Assembly: GCA_944385595.1 (NCBI GenBank)
Contig: CALWXY010000193.1
Span: forward strand, 1-13,960
DNA: 13,960 nt
Reading direction: 5' to 3'
DNA from: an uncultured Oscillospiraceae bacterium
GTDB lineage: Bacteria; Bacillota; Clostridia; Oscillospirales; Oscillospiraceae
The position numbers and the translations under genes were made by a program. A model generated the notes under the pieces. The model saw only the letters and a program-made list of their open reading frames with translations. It was not told where the DNA came from and did not search any database. Positions 13,524 to 13,960 of this stretch are shown here, piece after piece; within the stretch, counting starts at the first letter, position 1, and each line of letters opens with the position of its first letter.

Positions 13524-13960
13524 ATGGACTACCGCAGCGAGGCTCCCGAAATACTGAAAGGCTTTCTCGTCTACCATGAGACTATCAAAGGCCACTCCAA
13601 GGCGACTGTCGACGAGTATTATCTCGACCTACGCAATTTTTTCCGCTTTCTCAAGCTGCGCCGCGGCGCCGTGCCGCCCGGCACGGATTTCGACTCCATT
13701 GGCATTGCCGACGTCGACCTCGACTTTGTCGGCGCCGTCACCCTCGCCGAAGTCTACGACTATCTCGCCTACCTCGCGCTCGACAGGGTCAAAAATCAGC
13801 ACGCCCGCTCGCAGGAATACGGCCTCTCCGACGCCTCGCGCGCCCGCAAGGTCGCGACCATCCGCAGCTACTACAAGTATCTAACCGTCAAGACCAAGCT
13901 GCTCGAGACGAATCCGATTCAGGATCTGGATTCCCCCAAGGTCAAAAAGACCCTGCCCCG
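13524..13960 (+). CDS. Tyrosine recombinase, XerC/XerD type (partial, C-terminus outside window)
   Basis: Seen: 145 complete codons to the right edge. They correspond to the N-terminal SAM-like DNA-binding domain of phage integrases: GFLVYHETIKGHSKATVDEY (13-32), DLRNFFRFL, then ARKVATIRSYYKYL and TNPIQDLDSPKVKKTLP leading into the catalytic domain. The catalytic R-H-R-Y residues lie beyond the window, so activity cannot be judged. Known: Xer recombinases resolve chromosome dimers at dif sites; relatives act in mobile elements. The length of the N-terminal domain is slightly above usual because of an insertion near 45-65 (RRGAVPPGTDFDSIG). ATG 13524 has GGAGGTG 6 bases upstream and its own promoter. 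With no mobile-element genes visible, a chromosomal Xer protein is the likelier reading, but an element-borne one is not excluded. Confidence 0.88.
   Translation, partial: MDYRSEAPEILKGFLVYHETIKGHSKATVDEYYLDLRNFFRFLKLRRGAVPPGTDFDSIGIADVDLDFVGAVTLAEVYDYLAYLALDRVKNQHARSQEYGLSDASRARKVATIRSYYKYLTVKTKLLETNPIQDLDSPKVKKTLP

Overview
The window looks like a chromosomal stretch from a GC-rich, low-mobility member of the Clostridia (Firmicutes), probably of the Oscillospirales type. This is inferred from gene content: RNase J instead of an RNase E system, a CwlD-like spore-cortex amidase, XpaC and TelA family proteins, strong AGGAGG-type ribosome binding sites, and sigma-A promoters in short AT-rich gaps. 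No tRNA, rRNA, CRISPR array or insertion sequence was seen. Coding density is high, and no gene looks frameshifted; the two genes at the window edges are cut off.

Layout, left to right. Bases 1-3789 (minus strand) hold a probable operon read leftward: rpe, recR, RNase J and an M19 dipeptidase that runs off the left edge. It has a near-consensus promoter at 3934-3962 and a structured leader of about 137 nt. A second promoter at 3990-4018 points the other way and drives a plus-strand four-gene cluster (4078-7421): XpaC family membrane protein, TelA family protein, a divergent LemA-like protein, and a TPM-domain (YgcG-like) secreted or membrane protein. The cluster ends in a symmetric terminator (7429-7459), which also serves a convergent minus-strand lipoprotein gene (7465-8019).

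Bases 8100-10381 (minus strand) encode a small helix-turn-helix protein. By an ATGA overlap it is coupled to a 619-residue membrane serine/threonine kinase whose predicted outside part is a leucine-rich repeat domain. Back to back with this pair is a plus-strand operon (10504-13309): cwlD-like amidase, radA and a DUF6873-like protein, all overlapping by 1-4 nt. The two promoters between these units appear to share one palindromic -35 hexamer, TTGCAA. After a terminator with two competing hairpins there is a 200-base gap rich in inverted repeats, then the start of a XerC/D-type tyrosine recombinase that runs off the right edge.

Taken together, the left unit is housekeeping (pentose phosphate metabolism, recombination repair, RNA turnover). 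The centre is a set of envelope and stress proteins (XpaC/TelA, LemA/TPM, lipoprotein, receptor-like kinase), and the right unit pairs cell-wall hydrolysis with recombination. The most interesting parts are the HTH/LRR-kinase pair with its shared-promoter arrangement, the XpaC-TelA-LemA-TPM cluster, and the repeat-rich gap before the recombinase.
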